DNA of 64,000 nt from Empedobacter sedimenti (GCF_030005555.1 NZ_JASCQG010000001.1:310001-374000); one strand, 5' to 3'. Numbered from the stretch's first letter, positions 50,451 to 59,772 are shown. Numbers and translations: made by a program. Notes: a model not told the origin generated them from the letters alone.

Positions 50451-51488
50451 CTAATCGATATGATAATGACTCGGAAAAGCCTTTTTAGGATTTTGTTTGA
50501 GAATATTCAATTTAAATTGACTTTCTAAAAATCCATAACCATAATTGAAAAATTGAATTAAAGTTGTTTGAATTGATAATAAACCTACAACCGCAGATTT
50601 GAAACGAATAGCCGAGAAAATAAAAATCAAAAACATATAAATTAACCACAAAACAAATGGAATTTGTAGGATAAATTGATGTTTGGGAAGAATAAAACTC
50701 AACAATAAAAATAAAAACGCAACTAAAGTTCCGATAAAAAATAAACTCGGAAACCAAAAAGTTAGTTTTATATAATTTGGATGACGTTGATTAAGAATTG
50801 GGCGCGCAACTCCAAATTGATAGACTTGTTTCGCAAATTTCTTTAACGAAGTTCTACGTTTATGAATCACTTTAGAATCTTGAAATAATCTCGTTTCAAA
50901 ACCATTTTCCCACAAACGCATTGATAAATCTGGATCTTCTCCAACGCGTAAATCCGCAAAACCACCTGTTTTTCCATACGCTTTACGAGAAATTCCCATA
51001 TTAAAACTTCGCGGCTGAAATTTACCAATTTGCTTTTTTCCTCCTCTGATTCCTCCTGTTGTCAAAAATGAAGTCATCGAAAAAGTAATTGCTTTTTGCA
51101 AATCTGTAAACGAATCATCTGCATCATCTGGACCACCAAAAGCATCAACAAAATTGTTTGTCAATTCTTTTTTAACCGATTCAATATAAGTCGAAGGAAT
51201 AATCGTGTCAGAATCTAAGAAAATGAAATAATTTCCATTCGCTTTTTCCATTCCATAATTTCTCGATTTCCCTGGACCTGAATTTGTTTTGTAATAATAA
51301 TGAAGATCTAATTGAGTATCAAATTTAGCACAAACTGTATCCAATTTATTTTGAGAACCATCGTCTACAATAATAATTTCGAACAACTTATCCGTTTGTT
51401 TCGCTAAACTTGACAATAATTCTGTCAATTCATCTTGACGTTCGTAAACGGCAATAATTATCGAAAGTTGCAAATCTTCTTTTCCCAA
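50451..51488 (-). CDS. family 2 glycosyltransferase, membrane-bound
   Basis: A 345-residue GT2 enzyme. The N-terminal GT-A domain has LSIIIAVYERQDELTELLSS L, FEIIIVDDGSQNK, SGPGKSRNYG and FIFLDSDTII (DxD), then GGFADLRVGEDPDLSMRLWE NGF. The C-terminal part has two or three transmembrane helices (about residues 250-315). It transfers a sugar from a nucleotide-sugar to an unknown lipid or surface acceptor. The DUF2750 and THUMP methyltransferase genes lie immediately upstream on the same strand. Confidence 0.85.
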   Translation of the reverse strand: MGKEDLQLSIIIAVYERQDELTELLSSLAKQTDKLFEIIIVDDGSQNKLDTVCAKFDTQLDLHYYYKTNSGPGKSRNYGMEKANGNYFIFLDSDTIIPSTYIESVKKELTNNFVDAFGGPDDADDSFTDLQKAITFSMTSFLTTGGIRGGKKQIGKFQPRSFNMGISRKAYGKTGGFADLRVGEDPDLSMRLWENGFETRLFQDSKVIHKRRTSLKKFAKQVYQFGVARPILNQRHPNYIKLTFWFPSLFFIGTLVAFLFLLLSFILPKHQFILQIPFVLWLIYMFLIFIFSAIRFKSAVVGLLSIQTTLIQFFNYGYGFLESQFKLNILKQNPKKAFPSHYHID

Positions 51489-51494
51489 AATATG

Positions 51495-51929
51495 TTATTG
51501 ATTGAATGATTCTTTCAACTCTAAAGTCACTTTCTGAATTTCATTTAAATCTTTGAAATGATTCAATTTCAAAGAAATCTTAGACAAATTCAATTCATGA
51601 ACAATTGCTAAAATCGTATCCAATGGACTTTGCTCCTCTCCTTTCGAAGTTTCGTCAAAATTAATTCCAACCAAAGAAACTTCTTCAATCATTCCGAACA
51701 ACCATTCTTCTAAAAAAGTATTCAAATCTATCGAATCAATTGTATGATTTGCCCATTGATTTTGTTTCGCTTTTTCAGCTAAATCTGTGTCCGACCAGAA
51801 GCAAATTACCTCTAAATTAGAACCATCTTCGTACTCAAATTCCTCCGAATACGAAATAGCAAAACCTTCTTCAGAAGTTAAAAGATATACTTTTTGATCT
51901 TGACAAATTTCTTTTATAAATTGACTCAC
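51495..51929 (-). CDS. DUF2750 family protein, outside the main array
   Basis: A 144-residue protein matching DUF2750: FIKEICQDQKVYLLTSEEGF AISYSEEFEYEDGSN, then VICFWSDTDLAEKAKQNQWA NH, IDLNTFLEEWLFGMIEEVSL VGINFD. The FWS motif and W-GM loop match the array copy at 15618-16052. It lies 6 bp before the glycosyltransferase and 5 bp after the RNA methyltransferase gene, so it is part of a three-gene unit with enzymes unrelated to immunity. Function unknown. Confidence 0.75.
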   Translation of the reverse strand: MSQFIKEICQDQKVYLLTSEEGFAISYSEEFEYEDGSNLEVICFWSDTDLAEKAKQNQWANHTIDSIDLNTFLEEWLFGMIEEVSLVGINFDETSKGEEQSPLDTILAIVHELNLSKISLKLNHFKDLNEIQKVTLELKESFNQ

Positions 51930-51934
51930 TTCTC

Positions 51935-53071
51935 TTAATTTTGATTTTTAGCTTTTTTACTTCCTTCGTACATTTCGTATTGTAAAAAGTCGCATTCTAA
52001 CTTACCGTTAAACACTTTTACCTTTTTCGAAGGACGCAAACCGACATATTTTTTGGCTTGTAAATCTGATGTGATAAACCACGCCAAGGTGTTTGGATAA
52101 CTCGATTTTAACGTGTCACCAATTTGTTTGTAAAATTCTTGGTTATTATTTTCGATACGCTCATCATAAGGCGGATTGAAAACCAATAAAACTGGGAACA
52201 ATTCTTTTTTAGACGTAAAGAAATCTTGATTTCTAACTTCGATGAAATCTTCTAAATCAGCAGATTTTATATTCATCTGCGCAATTTTCACCATCAATGG
52301 AGAAATTTCGTACCCTACAATTTTATATTCAGATTCTTTAATTCGATTTAGACGCGTATTACGAATTTGTGTGAACAATGTTTCGTCATAATCTGGCCAA
52401 TTCTGAAAAGCAAAATGCTTACGATGAATTTGTGGCGGAATATTATTTGCAATCATCGCCGCTTCAATCAACATTGTTCCCGAACCACACATCGGATCAA
52501 GGTAATTTCCTTTTCCATCATAGCCTGCTTGTAACAATAAACCTGCTGCTAAAACTTCGTTAATAGGCGCTGGACCAGTTTCTTCGCGATAACCACGTTT
52601 GTGCAATGAATCTCCCGAAGAATCTAACGACAATGTAATTTTATCGTGCGAAATATGTAAGTTAAAACGTACATCTGGAAAATCTTTATCAATACTTGGA
52701 CGACGACCATCTTTCTCTTTAAATCGATCTACAATAGCATCTTTCACTTTAAGCGCTGCATAATGCGAATGCGTAAAATAATCTGAAAAAACGGTTGGAT
52801 CAATCATAAAAGTTTGATCGACATTCAGATAATTTTCCCAATGGAATTTCTTGAATTTCTCGTACAATTGATGATCATTTTTCACAGAAAACGAAAGAAT
52901 TGGCTTCTGTATACGAAGTGCTGTACGCAAGCTGTAATTTGCTTTGTACATGAAACCTAAATCGCCATTAAATTCGACCATTCGGTTTTGAATTTTAACA
53001 TCTGCCGCACCCAACGCTTTTAATTCTTGCGCTAATATTTCTTCGAAACCAAAAAAGGTTTTCGCAATCAT
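51935..53071 (-). CDS. THUMP-domain rRNA guanine-N2 methyltransferase (RlmL-like)
   Basis: About 378 residues from the ATG at 53071; an upstream TTG (53086) is rejected. Residues about 1-150 form a THUMP RNA-binding domain (FFGFEEILAQELKALGAADV K... LRTALRIQKPI). The methyltransferase domain follows, with LDPMCGSGTMLIEAAMIANN (motif I) and VLLVFNPPYDERIE (NPPY motif IV), typical of N2-guanine RNA methylation like RlmL/RlmK and TrmN. A -7 box TACTTTTG is at 53110-53103 (minus). The exact rRNA position cannot be inferred. Confidence 0.85.
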   Translation of the reverse strand: MIAKTFFGFEEILAQELKALGAADVKIQNRMVEFNGDLGFMYKANYSLRTALRIQKPILSFSVKNDHQLYEKFKKFHWENYLNVDQTFMIDPTVFSDYFTHSHYAALKVKDAIVDRFKEKDGRRPSIDKDFPDVRFNLHISHDKITLSLDSSGDSLHKRGYREETGPAPINEVLAAGLLLQAGYDGKGNYLDPMCGSGTMLIEAAMIANNIPPQIHRKHFAFQNWPDYDETLFTQIRNTRLNRIKESEYKIVGYEISPLMVKIAQMNIKSADLEDFIEVRNQDFFTSKKELFPVLLVFNPPYDERIENNNQEFYKQIGDTLKSSYPNTLAWFITSDLQAKKYVGLRPSKKVKVFNGKLECDFLQYEMYEGSKKAKNQN

Positions 53072-53177
53072 TCTGAAATTTTCCAAGGAAATAAAATTTT
53101 TACAAAAGTACGGGAAATAAAGGAAATTGAGAAAGGAATAATTCTAAACTAATTTATATCTTAACAAAAAATATTTT

Positions 53178-53651
53178 ATGGATCAAGAAACTAAATATGA
53201 AAAAATATTAGTTCGATATTATAGTAAGGTTTTAGAAGAAGAAATAGTTGAAACACTTTGGACAGAAACCATAGACAAAGAAAAAGGATTATATAAAATT
53301 GAAAATATTCCGTTCTATGGTCCATGTTTTTCAAGTGATGATATCGTTTTTGCTGAGTATGATAACGATGAAGAATTTTTGACTTTTAGAAAAGTAATTA
53401 AATTTTCTGGTAACTCAACAATTCAAGTCATTATAATGAATGATGACATTAATAGAGATGATATTAGAAATATTTTCAAAAATTTGAATTGTGAAAGTGA
53501 AGCGCTGAATGAAAAATATTTTGTTCTAGAAATTCCTTTCAAAATAAATTATAAATCTATTTTTGATAAATTAACCGAATTACAAGAAAATGAATTTATT
53601 GCTTTTGCAGAACCTGTTTTATCAGAAAAACACCGTGGTGAAACCAGATAA
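53178..53651 (+). CDS. DUF4265 family protein
   Basis: A 157-residue protein. The pattern KILVRYYSKVLEEEIVETLW TETIDKEKGLYKIENIPFYG, then SSDDIVFAEYDNDEEFLTFR KVI and NSTIQVIIM, matches DUF4265. The fold is unknown to me and the family occurs in immunity and toxin contexts. It is a single gene divergent from the methyltransferase gene and 98 bp upstream of aminopeptidase P. Soluble, acidic. Confidence 0.75.
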   Translation: MDQETKYEKILVRYYSKVLEEEIVETLWTETIDKEKGLYKIENIPFYGPCFSSDDIVFAEYDNDEEFLTFRKVIKFSGNSTIQVIIMNDDINRDDIRNIFKNLNCESEALNEKYFVLEIPFKINYKSIFDKLTELQENEFIAFAEPVLSEKHRGETR

Positions 53652-53749
53652 TAATCTTAATAATATTTTTTAACTTCCTTATTTCTCTTCACCTCCATTC
53701 TTCGTATCTTTCGGCTATTAAAGTTTAATTTTTTAGAAATCGATATAAA

Positions 53750-55531
53750 ATGGAAAAAATTACAGATCGTCTTTCAGCTTTGAGAGAGGTTATGAAACAA
53801 AATGGTGTTAGCGCAACAATTATTCCTGGAACAGATCCACACGGAAGCGAATATTTACCAAATCGCTGGAAAGAGCGTACTTGGATTTCAGGTTTTAATG
53901 GATCGGCTGGAACTGCAGTTGTTACGTTAGAAAAAGCGGCTCTTTGGACAGATTCGAGATACTTTATTCAGGCAGAAGATCAATTAAAAGACACAACTTT
54001 TGAGTTGATGAAAATGAAAATGCCAGAAACACCTTCTATTAATGAATGGATTATTTCTCAATTACAAGAAGGAGAAGTTGTAGGACTTAATCCTCAAATG
54101 TTTGCGCACAATGCATTTGTAGAAACGCAAAATGAATTTGCTTTCAATCAACTTTCTGTAAAATCTATTGATTTAATTGATTTAGCATGGCAAAATCGTC
54201 CTGCTTTACCACAAAATCAATTCTATATTTATGATGTAAAATTTGCTGGAAAATCAGCTTCTGAAAAGATTTCGGAAGTTAGAAACAATATGAAGAAAGC
54301 AAATACAAACGTATATTTCATGAATTCTTTAGACGAAATTGCCTGGTTGTTTAATATTCGCGGAAATGATGTTAACTATAATCCATTGACAATTTCGTAT
54401 GCTGCTGTAGATACTGATAATGCGTACTTATTTATAGATGATGCAAAGGTAACTACTGAAACTAAAGCTGCGTTAGCAAACGAAGGAATTACAATTAAAT
54501 CTTATTTAGATATTTACACTTATTTAAATAATCTTACTGAAAAATCACACGTTTTAGTTGATGGAAACCGAATCAACCAATCATTGTACGAAGCGATTTC
54601 TTCTGCTTCTACTATAAAATTATCTCCTTCTATTGTTACAAATCTAAAAGCACTTAAAAACGAAACAGAACAAGAAGGTTTCAGAAATGCAATGGTAAAA
54701 GATGGTGTTGCATTGACTAAATTTTTCATGTGGTTAGAAGAAAATATAGAGAACAATATAAACGAAGTAACTGTTGCTGATAAATTAATCGAATTTAGAT
54801 CACAACAAGAAAATTTTAAAGGAGCAAGTTTCGGGACTATTTGTGGTTATGCCGATCATGGTGCAATGAATCATTATTCTGCAACGCCAGAATCTGCTTA
54901 TACTTTAGGTCGTAAAGAAATGTTGTTGATCGATTCTGGAGCTCAGTTTTTAGAAGGAACAACAGATATTACACGTACAATGATGTTTGGCGAGCCTACT
55001 GCTCAACAAAAAATTGATTACACATTGGTTCTGAAAGGAAATATTGCTTTATCAGAAGCTGTTTTTCCAGCAAATTCTCGTGGTTCTTTGTTAGATGTTT
55101 TATCTCGTAAAGCACTTTGGGAAAATGGTTTCAATTATGGACATGGAACAGGTCACGGAGTTGGTCATTTCTTATGTGTACACGAAGGTCCGCAAAGTAT
55201 TCGATTAGAAGAAAATTTAACTCCATTGCAAATCGGAATGGTTTTATCTAATGAGCCAGGCTTGTATCGCGATGGTGAATACGGAATCAGAATTGAAAAC
55301 TTAATGATTGTTCAACCAGCAATGTCTACACAATTTGGTGATTTCTTAAAATTTGAAATTGTTACGGTTTCTCCTATTGATAAAAATTTAATCGATGTTA
55401 CTTTAATGACAAATGAAGAATTGACGTGGTTGAATAATTACCATCAATTTGTATTTGAAAAGATTTCTCCATTCTTAGATGAAAAAGAAACAACTTGGTT
55501 GAAAGAGAAATGTAAAGCTATTTCTAAATAA
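53750..55531 (+). CDS. aminopeptidase P family (Xaa-Pro aminopeptidase)
   Basis: A 593-residue metalloenzyme of family M24. Two creatinase-like N-terminal domains (about 1-155 and 156-315) precede the pita-bread catalytic domain (about 320-530). Metal ligands are visible: D in LLIDSGAQFLEGTTDITRTM (two Asp), H in GHGTGHGVGHFLCVHEGPQ, and E in NEPGLYRDGEYGIRIEN. It removes the N-terminal residue before proline. The three-domain form is cytosolic. It is followed by a terminator at 55616. Confidence 0.9.
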   Translation: MEKITDRLSALREVMKQNGVSATIIPGTDPHGSEYLPNRWKERTWISGFNGSAGTAVVTLEKAALWTDSRYFIQAEDQLKDTTFELMKMKMPETPSINEWIISQLQEGEVVGLNPQMFAHNAFVETQNEFAFNQLSVKSIDLIDLAWQNRPALPQNQFYIYDVKFAGKSASEKISEVRNNMKKANTNVYFMNSLDEIAWLFNIRGNDVNYNPLTISYAAVDTDNAYLFIDDAKVTTETKAALANEGITIKSYLDIYTYLNNLTEKSHVLVDGNRINQSLYEAISSASTIKLSPSIVTNLKALKNETEQEGFRNAMVKDGVALTKFFMWLEENIENNINEVTVADKLIEFRSQQENFKGASFGTICGYADHGAMNHYSATPESAYTLGRKEMLLIDSGAQFLEGTTDITRTMMFGEPTAQQKIDYTLVLKGNIALSEAVFPANSRGSLLDVLSRKALWENGFNYGHGTGHGVGHFLCVHEGPQSIRLEENLTPLQIGMVLSNEPGLYRDGEYGIRIENLMIVQPAMSTQFGDFLKFEIVTVSPIDKNLIDVTLMTNEELTWLNNYHQFVFEKISPFLDEKETTWLKEKCKAISK

Positions 55532-55615
55532 ATCAATTTAATTTCAACAAAAATTAATTCTGAACTAGTTTCAGAATCAGATATAAAAAAGAAGCTAAAA
55601 TATATTCAGCTTGAC

Positions 55616-55650
55616 AAAAAATCCTATTCAAAATTGAATAGGATTTTTTT
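55616..55650 (+). terminator. terminator after aminopeptidase P gene
   Basis: A 16-bp perfect stem (55616-55631 with 55634-55649, core ATCCTATTCAA) and a 2-base gap, then T residues. Confidence 0.8.
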
Positions 55651-55674
55651 TATTTCAAGATTTCTTTGTACTAT

Positions 55675-55689
55675 TGCAACATATTTGCA
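55675..55689 (+). promoter_or_regulatory. inverted repeat, possible Zur/Fur operator
   Basis: TGCAACATATTTGCA is a perfect 5-bp inverted repeat around a 5-base centre, only 7 bp before the ATG of the Fur-type regulator. It overlaps a possible -7 region (CATATTTG). Auto-repression by the encoded regulator is plausible. The motif is not confirmed as a Zur site for this genus. Confidence 0.45.
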
Positions 55690-55696
55690 TTAAGAA

Positions 55697-56077
55697 ATGA
55701 AAAGACGAAATACACCAACAAAAAAGGCTGTTTTAGATTTGTTCGATTCGTGTACGACTGCATTAAATCAGGAACAAATAGAAACACAATTGCAAGAAAA
55801 AATGGATAGAGCTACGATTTATCGTATTCTAAACAATTTCTGCGAAGACGGAATGATGCACAAAATTGTGGGTGATGATGGCGTAAACTATTTTGCGATG
55901 TGCAAAACAAGTTGCGAACATACACAACATCACCATGATCATTTTCATTTTCGTTGTACAACTTGCAACCAACTCATTTGTTTGAAAGATGAAATAAATA
56001 TTAATTTACCTGAAGGATTTTTGAAGCAAGATTATAATTGCGTGATTTCAGGAACTTGTCCAAATTGCCAAAAATAA
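55697..56077 (+). CDS. Fur-family regulator, probably Zur-like
   Basis: A 126-residue Fur-family protein. It has an N-terminal winged helix (TPTKKAVLDLFDSCTTALNQ EQIE... RATIYRILNNF) and a metal-sensing C-terminal domain (CEHTQHHHDHFHFRCTTCNQ) with structural Cys pairs (C-x2-C twice, including GTCPNCQK at the end). Downstream lies a ZIP-type metal transporter in the same transcription unit, hence Zur-like control of zinc uptake is likely; Fur or another metal cannot be excluded. A palindrome just upstream may be its operator. Confidence 0.85.
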   Translation: MKRRNTPTKKAVLDLFDSCTTALNQEQIETQLQEKMDRATIYRILNNFCEDGMMHKIVGDDGVNYFAMCKTSCEHTQHHHDHFHFRCTTCNQLICLKDEININLPEGFLKQDYNCVISGTCPNCQK

Positions 56078-56082
56078 AAAAA

Positions 56083-56811
56083 ATGGATTTACAATGGTTT
56101 GTAAAATGGTTTAACTCACCATATTATCATATTTTATATCAAAACAGAAGTTTAACAGAAGCAGAAGATTTTATACAAAAACTTACACAAAATTTAAATT
56201 TATCTAAGCACGCGAAGATTCTTGATTTAGCTTGCGGAAAAGGACGTCACGCTGTTACGTTGAACAAATTAGGTTATGATGTTTTAGGAATCGATTTATC
56301 TGAAGAAAGCATCAAATACGCAAAACAATTAGAGAATGAATCTCTTAAATTTGAACGCCACGATATGCGAGAGGTTTTTCATCCAAACGAATTTGATGCA
56401 GTTCTTAATCTATTTACAAGTTTTGGATATTTTGAAAACTACGATGATAATTACAAAGTTTTTGAAGCTGTAAAAGAACAAATGAAAGAACACGGAACTT
56501 TTGTGTTAGATTATTTGAATGCTGAAAAAGTGGTTTCTGGAATGATTCCGTATGAAGAAAAAACGATTGACGGAATTTTATTCAAAATCACAAAATCTGT
56601 CGAAAATGGTTTCATCAAAAAAGAAATTGATTTCACAGACAAAGGCGAAACATTTCACTTCGAGGAGTTTGTAAGATTGATTTATTTTAATGATTTCAAA
56701 AAAATATACGAAACAGAAGGTTTTGAGCTAGATAAAGCATTTGGAAACTATAATCTTGATGCTTTTGACGAAAAAACTTCGGATCGCTTAATCTTAGTCT
56801 TGAAAAAATGA
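56083..56811 (+). CDS. class I SAM-dependent methyltransferase
   Basis: About 242 residues from the ATG at 56083, 5 bp after the regulator stop. Methyltransferase motifs: AKILDLACGKGRHAVTLNKL (motif I, ACGKGRH), VLGIDLSEESIKYAKQ, FERHDMREVFHPNEFDAVLN LFTSFGYF. The substrate is unknown. It overlaps the ZIP transporter gene by 4 bp (ATGA) and follows the Fur-family regulator directly, so it is probably zinc-regulated. An opening of 45 extra bp upstream overlaps the regulator gene and is rejected. Confidence 0.85.
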   Translation: MDLQWFVKWFNSPYYHILYQNRSLTEAEDFIQKLTQNLNLSKHAKILDLACGKGRHAVTLNKLGYDVLGIDLSEESIKYAKQLENESLKFERHDMREVFHPNEFDAVLNLFTSFGYFENYDDNYKVFEAVKEQMKEHGTFVLDYLNAEKVVSGMIPYEEKTIDGILFKITKSVENGFIKKEIDFTDKGETFHFEEFVRLIYFNDFKKIYETEGFELDKAFGNYNLDAFDEKTSDRLILVLKK

Positions 56812-57515
56812 CAGAAAGTTTAATCTTAATCTCAAGTGTTTTAATAGGTGTACTTTTTTCGAGTATTTTCTTAAAAAATAAACACAATTCAAAACTACTT
56901 CTAACGTTTAGTGGAGCATATTTCTTGGCGATGACTGTTTTAGAAATTTTACCACAAGTTTATGGACATCCTTCCGATAATCATAGTCATCATTCAATCG
57001 GATTATTTGTTTTATTAGGTGTTGTGATTCAATATATTTTAGAGACGATTAGTAAAGGTGTTGAACATGGACACATTCATTTGCACAAAAAAGAGCAATT
57101 TCCTATCGGAATTTTCGGTGGATTGTTTTTGCATTCTGTTATCGAAGGAATTCCGGTTGCAAATGCAGAATCGCACAATTTTATGTGGGCAATTTTTGTA
57201 CATAACATTCCAGTTTCGATGATTTTATTTAGTGCTTTGTGTCAACACACCGAGTCTAACGCAAAACGAATATTGTTTATGACTTTGTTTGCTCTAGCCG
57301 CTCCAATGGGATATTTCTTGGGAAAACATACCATTATTTCTAATTATTCTTTGGAAATGAGTGCAATTGTTTCGGGAATATTTTTACATATTTCAACCGT
57401 AATTTTATTTGAAAGCAATGAAGGACACAAATTTAATTTAAAGAAATTTGCATCTATTTTGGTCGGATTTGTACTCGCTTATCTCACCGTTTCTATGCAT
57501 GTGCATTCACATTAA
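56808..57515 (+). CDS. ZIP family metal transporter
   Basis: A 235-residue inner-membrane protein with about eight hydrophobic helices. The metal-site motif HSVIEGIPVANAESHNFMWA IFVHNIPVSM (about residues 108-140) matches TM4-TM5 of ZIP proteins (HS--EG / H--P), and a histidine-rich loop (HPSDNHSHHS, HGHIHLHKKEQ) lies between helices. It imports a divalent cation, most likely zinc. Overlaps the methyltransferase by 4 bp. It ends with a terminator. Confidence 0.85.
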   Translation: MTESLILISSVLIGVLFSSIFLKNKHNSKLLLTFSGAYFLAMTVLEILPQVYGHPSDNHSHHSIGLFVLLGVVIQYILETISKGVEHGHIHLHKKEQFPIGIFGGLFLHSVIEGIPVANAESHNFMWAIFVHNIPVSMILFSALCQHTESNAKRILFMTLFALAAPMGYFLGKHTIISNYSLEMSAIVSGIFLHISTVILFESNEGHKFNLKKFASILVGFVLAYLTVSMHVHSH

Positions 57516-57525
57516 AAATATAAAT

Positions 57526-57555
57526 AAAAAAGAAGTTCAAAAGAACTTCTTTTTT
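57526..57555. terminator. bidirectional terminator
   Basis: A 13-bp perfect stem (AAAAAAGAAGTTC 57526-57538, GAACTTCTTTTTT 57543-57555) with a 4-base loop between convergent genes. Confidence 0.85.
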
Positions 57556-57558
57556 GTA

Positions 57559-58152
57559 TTATAACATTTTACGATGATCTAAAACGAGAATTCCGTCAGT
57601 TGAAATAAATTTCCATTTCTGATCTTTCACGCATTTTTCATCAGTACTGATTGATTTCACATTAAAATCCACTTCATTCACTTTCATTAAAATATCCGTT
57701 TGATAATTACAATCACCAACTTTAATTGTTGTCGAAACATTATCTTTAGATAACAATTCAGTTTCTGGGAATGATTTAATTGCTTGGTTTAAAATATTTA
57801 AATCCAATTCATCATAAACCAAATCATAATTAGTTGAAACTAAACTTGATGAAAGTCTAAACGAATTTGATTCGATATCATTTCGGACAACAGAATTTTT
57901 AGGTTTTAAATCCAATTCTTCAACTCGTTTTGGACAACCTAAACTGTTCGAAACTTGTTCAGTTTTCTTACTTTCCAGATCTTTCTGAAAAGCATTAATT
58001 TCTTTAAATAATTTTAGTTTTTCTGGAGAAGCTTGTGCGTATTCTTCCGTTTCTTTTAGTTCAGTTGTAGATAGTTTCGTTACTTCTTCCTTTTTATCTG
58101 AACAATTCATCATTAAAATTAAAAAAATAAAAGAGTAAAAATAGTTCTTCAT
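57559..58152 (-). CDS. hypothetical lipoprotein
   Basis: A 197-residue lipoprotein with lipobox ILMMNCSDK (C17). The mature part begins with a charged linker (KKEEVTKLSTTELKETEEYA) and a domain with two cysteines, LGCPKRVEELDL and VGDCNYQTDILMKVNEVDF, then DEKCVKDQKWKFISTDGILV LDH. A disulphide is possible. I do not recognise the family. It is convergent with the ZIP transporter gene and monocistronic. Confidence 0.7.
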   Translation of the reverse strand: MKNYFYSFIFLILMMNCSDKKEEVTKLSTTELKETEEYAQASPEKLKLFKEINAFQKDLESKKTEQVSNSLGCPKRVEELDLKPKNSVVRNDIESNSFRLSSSLVSTNYDLVYDELDLNILNQAIKSFPETELLSKDNVSTTIKVGDCNYQTDILMKVNEVDFNVKSISTDEKCVKDQKWKFISTDGILVLDHRKML

Positions 58153-58258
58153 AAGCAGTTATTTGTCTCTGCAAAAATAAAGAATATTAACCTCAATTTC
58201 AATATTTTAACATTTAGTCAAACTAAGATTTTTTCAGCCTTTAATAATTAAAAAGGTT

Positions 58259-58957
58259 TTATTGATATTTACTTAAATCTAAACCAAGAATATCACCTAC
58301 TTTAGTAAACTCTTCGTTAACTTTTGCATCAAGTGTGATCTTTTTATTTGTAATAGGATGATTAAACACCAGTTGATGAGCATGAAGCATCATTCCTTTC
58401 AAACCAAAATTTTCTAACCACAATTTGTTTTGTTTATTGCAACCATGCGGGCGACTTCCTAAAATTGGATGAAAAATATGTCTGAAATGTTTTCTTAATT
58501 GATGCATACGACCAGTTTCGGGAATTGCTTCTACCAAACAATAGCGTGAAGTCGGATGATTGTTATATTCTAAATCAATTTCTGCTGTTTGTAAACGATG
58601 AAAATAGGTAATTGCATTTTGTTTTACACCGTCATCATTCGTCAAATCATAATCTATCGTCATTTCTTCCGGCGCCCAACCACGTAAAATAGCCAAATAT
58701 TTCTTTTCAACTTCGCGCGTTGCAAAACGATCATTCATAATTTTTAGACTTTCTTTATCTAATGCAAAAAGTAAAACTCCTGACGTTTTTCTGTCCAAAC
58801 GATGAATGGGATAAACATGTTGACCTCCAATCTGATTGCGCAATTCCTGAACCGCAAAAACAGACGCATCGCGCGCATAAAATGATTTGTGAACCAATAA
58901 GCCACTCGGTTTGTTAATGGCAATAATATATTCGTCTTGGTAAAGAATTTCTAACAT
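58259..58957 (-). CDS. truC: tRNA pseudouridine(65) synthase
   Basis: A 232-residue RluA-family pseudouridine synthase without an S4 domain. The catalytic motif HRLDRKTSGVLLFAL (Asp of HRLDR), INKPSGLLVHKS and the C-terminal GRMHQLRKHFRHIFHPILGS RPHG CNKQNKLW are the TruC pattern (HFRHI-HPI-G---HG---HN). It isomerises uridine 65 in tRNA-Asp in E. coli. The length (about 230-260) also fits TruC. Monocistronic. Confidence 0.85.
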   Translation of the reverse strand: MLEILYQDEYIIAINKPSGLLVHKSFYARDASVFAVQELRNQIGGQHVYPIHRLDRKTSGVLLFALDKESLKIMNDRFATREVEKKYLAILRGWAPEEMTIDYDLTNDDGVKQNAITYFHRLQTAEIDLEYNNHPTSRYCLVEAIPETGRMHQLRKHFRHIFHPILGSRPHGCNKQNKLWLENFGLKGMMLHAHQLVFNHPITNKKITLDAKVNEEFTKVGDILGLDLSKYQ

Positions 58958-59028
58958 TTGGCAAAAATAGAAAGTTATTTTCGGTTAGGAAATAGAACAA
59001 TCTTATATTTATTGCATAATTGAATGAA

Positions 59029-59772
59029 ATGAAAAAAGGATTGATTATTGGAAAAGGTTGGTTTGGATCAAGATTAGAAAAACAGTTAGAAAAGCAATTT
59101 TTGATTGAAACTACGAAACGAATTTCAGATGCTAAAAATTGTTTCTCAATCGATTTTGATGATTATAAATCTGAAAAAATTAAACACAATTATGATTTTG
59201 TTGTTGTGACAATTCCATTTGGAAGAAGAAATAATTTAGAAGATTTACAACAACGATTTCAGCACTTGATTGACTTTTTAGGAGATTATGACAATCAACT
59301 TATCTTGTTAAGTTCAACAGCTATTTATCCTGAAAATAATGAAGCTATTTCTGAAAAAATAATTGAAACTATTTATTTAAATAATCCTTATTATTCAATT
59401 GAAAATCAATTAAAAGAAAAATTTAATCAATTAATCATTTTACGTTTAGGCGGATTAATGGGAGATGATAGATTTCTTTCTAAATATATAGATTTGAATA
59501 GTCAAAATCTATCTCAAACGGTCAATCATATTCATTATAAAGACATTTGTCTAATCATTAAAAAAATCATTGATTCAGACAAAAATAATACTACTTATAA
59601 TGTTGTTGCACCAGAACATCCTACCAAAGAAGAAGTGTTAGAATATCAATTAAACAAGAAAATTATTTCCTCTACAAATCGTGAAGGAAAAATTATTTCA
59701 AGTCAAAAAATTCTGGATGAATTTAATTATGAATTCATTTACCCAAACCCAATTTACTTTAAAGAAGATTAA
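59029..59772 (+). CDS. Rossmann-fold NAD(P)-binding protein
   Basis: About 247 residues from the ATG at 59029; a TTG at 59020 is possible. It opens with a nucleotide-binding strand, KKGLIIGKGWFGSRLEKQLE K, resembling the GxGxxG motif of SDR-type epimerases. Later elements are YDFVVVTIPFGRRNN, QLILLSSTAIYP and a lone YSIENQLKEKFNQLIILRLG region (Y-x3-K-like). It is similar to NAD-dependent epimerase/YeeZ-type proteins. Substrate unknown. A convergent 38-codon ORF overlaps its last 4 bp. Confidence 0.7.
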   Translation: MKKGLIIGKGWFGSRLEKQLEKQFLIETTKRISDAKNCFSIDFDDYKSEKIKHNYDFVVVTIPFGRRNNLEDLQQRFQHLIDFLGDYDNQLILLSSTAIYPENNEAISEKIIETIYLNNPYYSIENQLKEKFNQLIILRLGGLMGDDRFLSKYIDLNSQNLSQTVNHIHYKDICLIIKKIIDSDKNNTTYNVVAPEHPTKEEVLEYQLNKKIISSTNREGKIISSQKILDEFNYEFIYPNPIYFKED

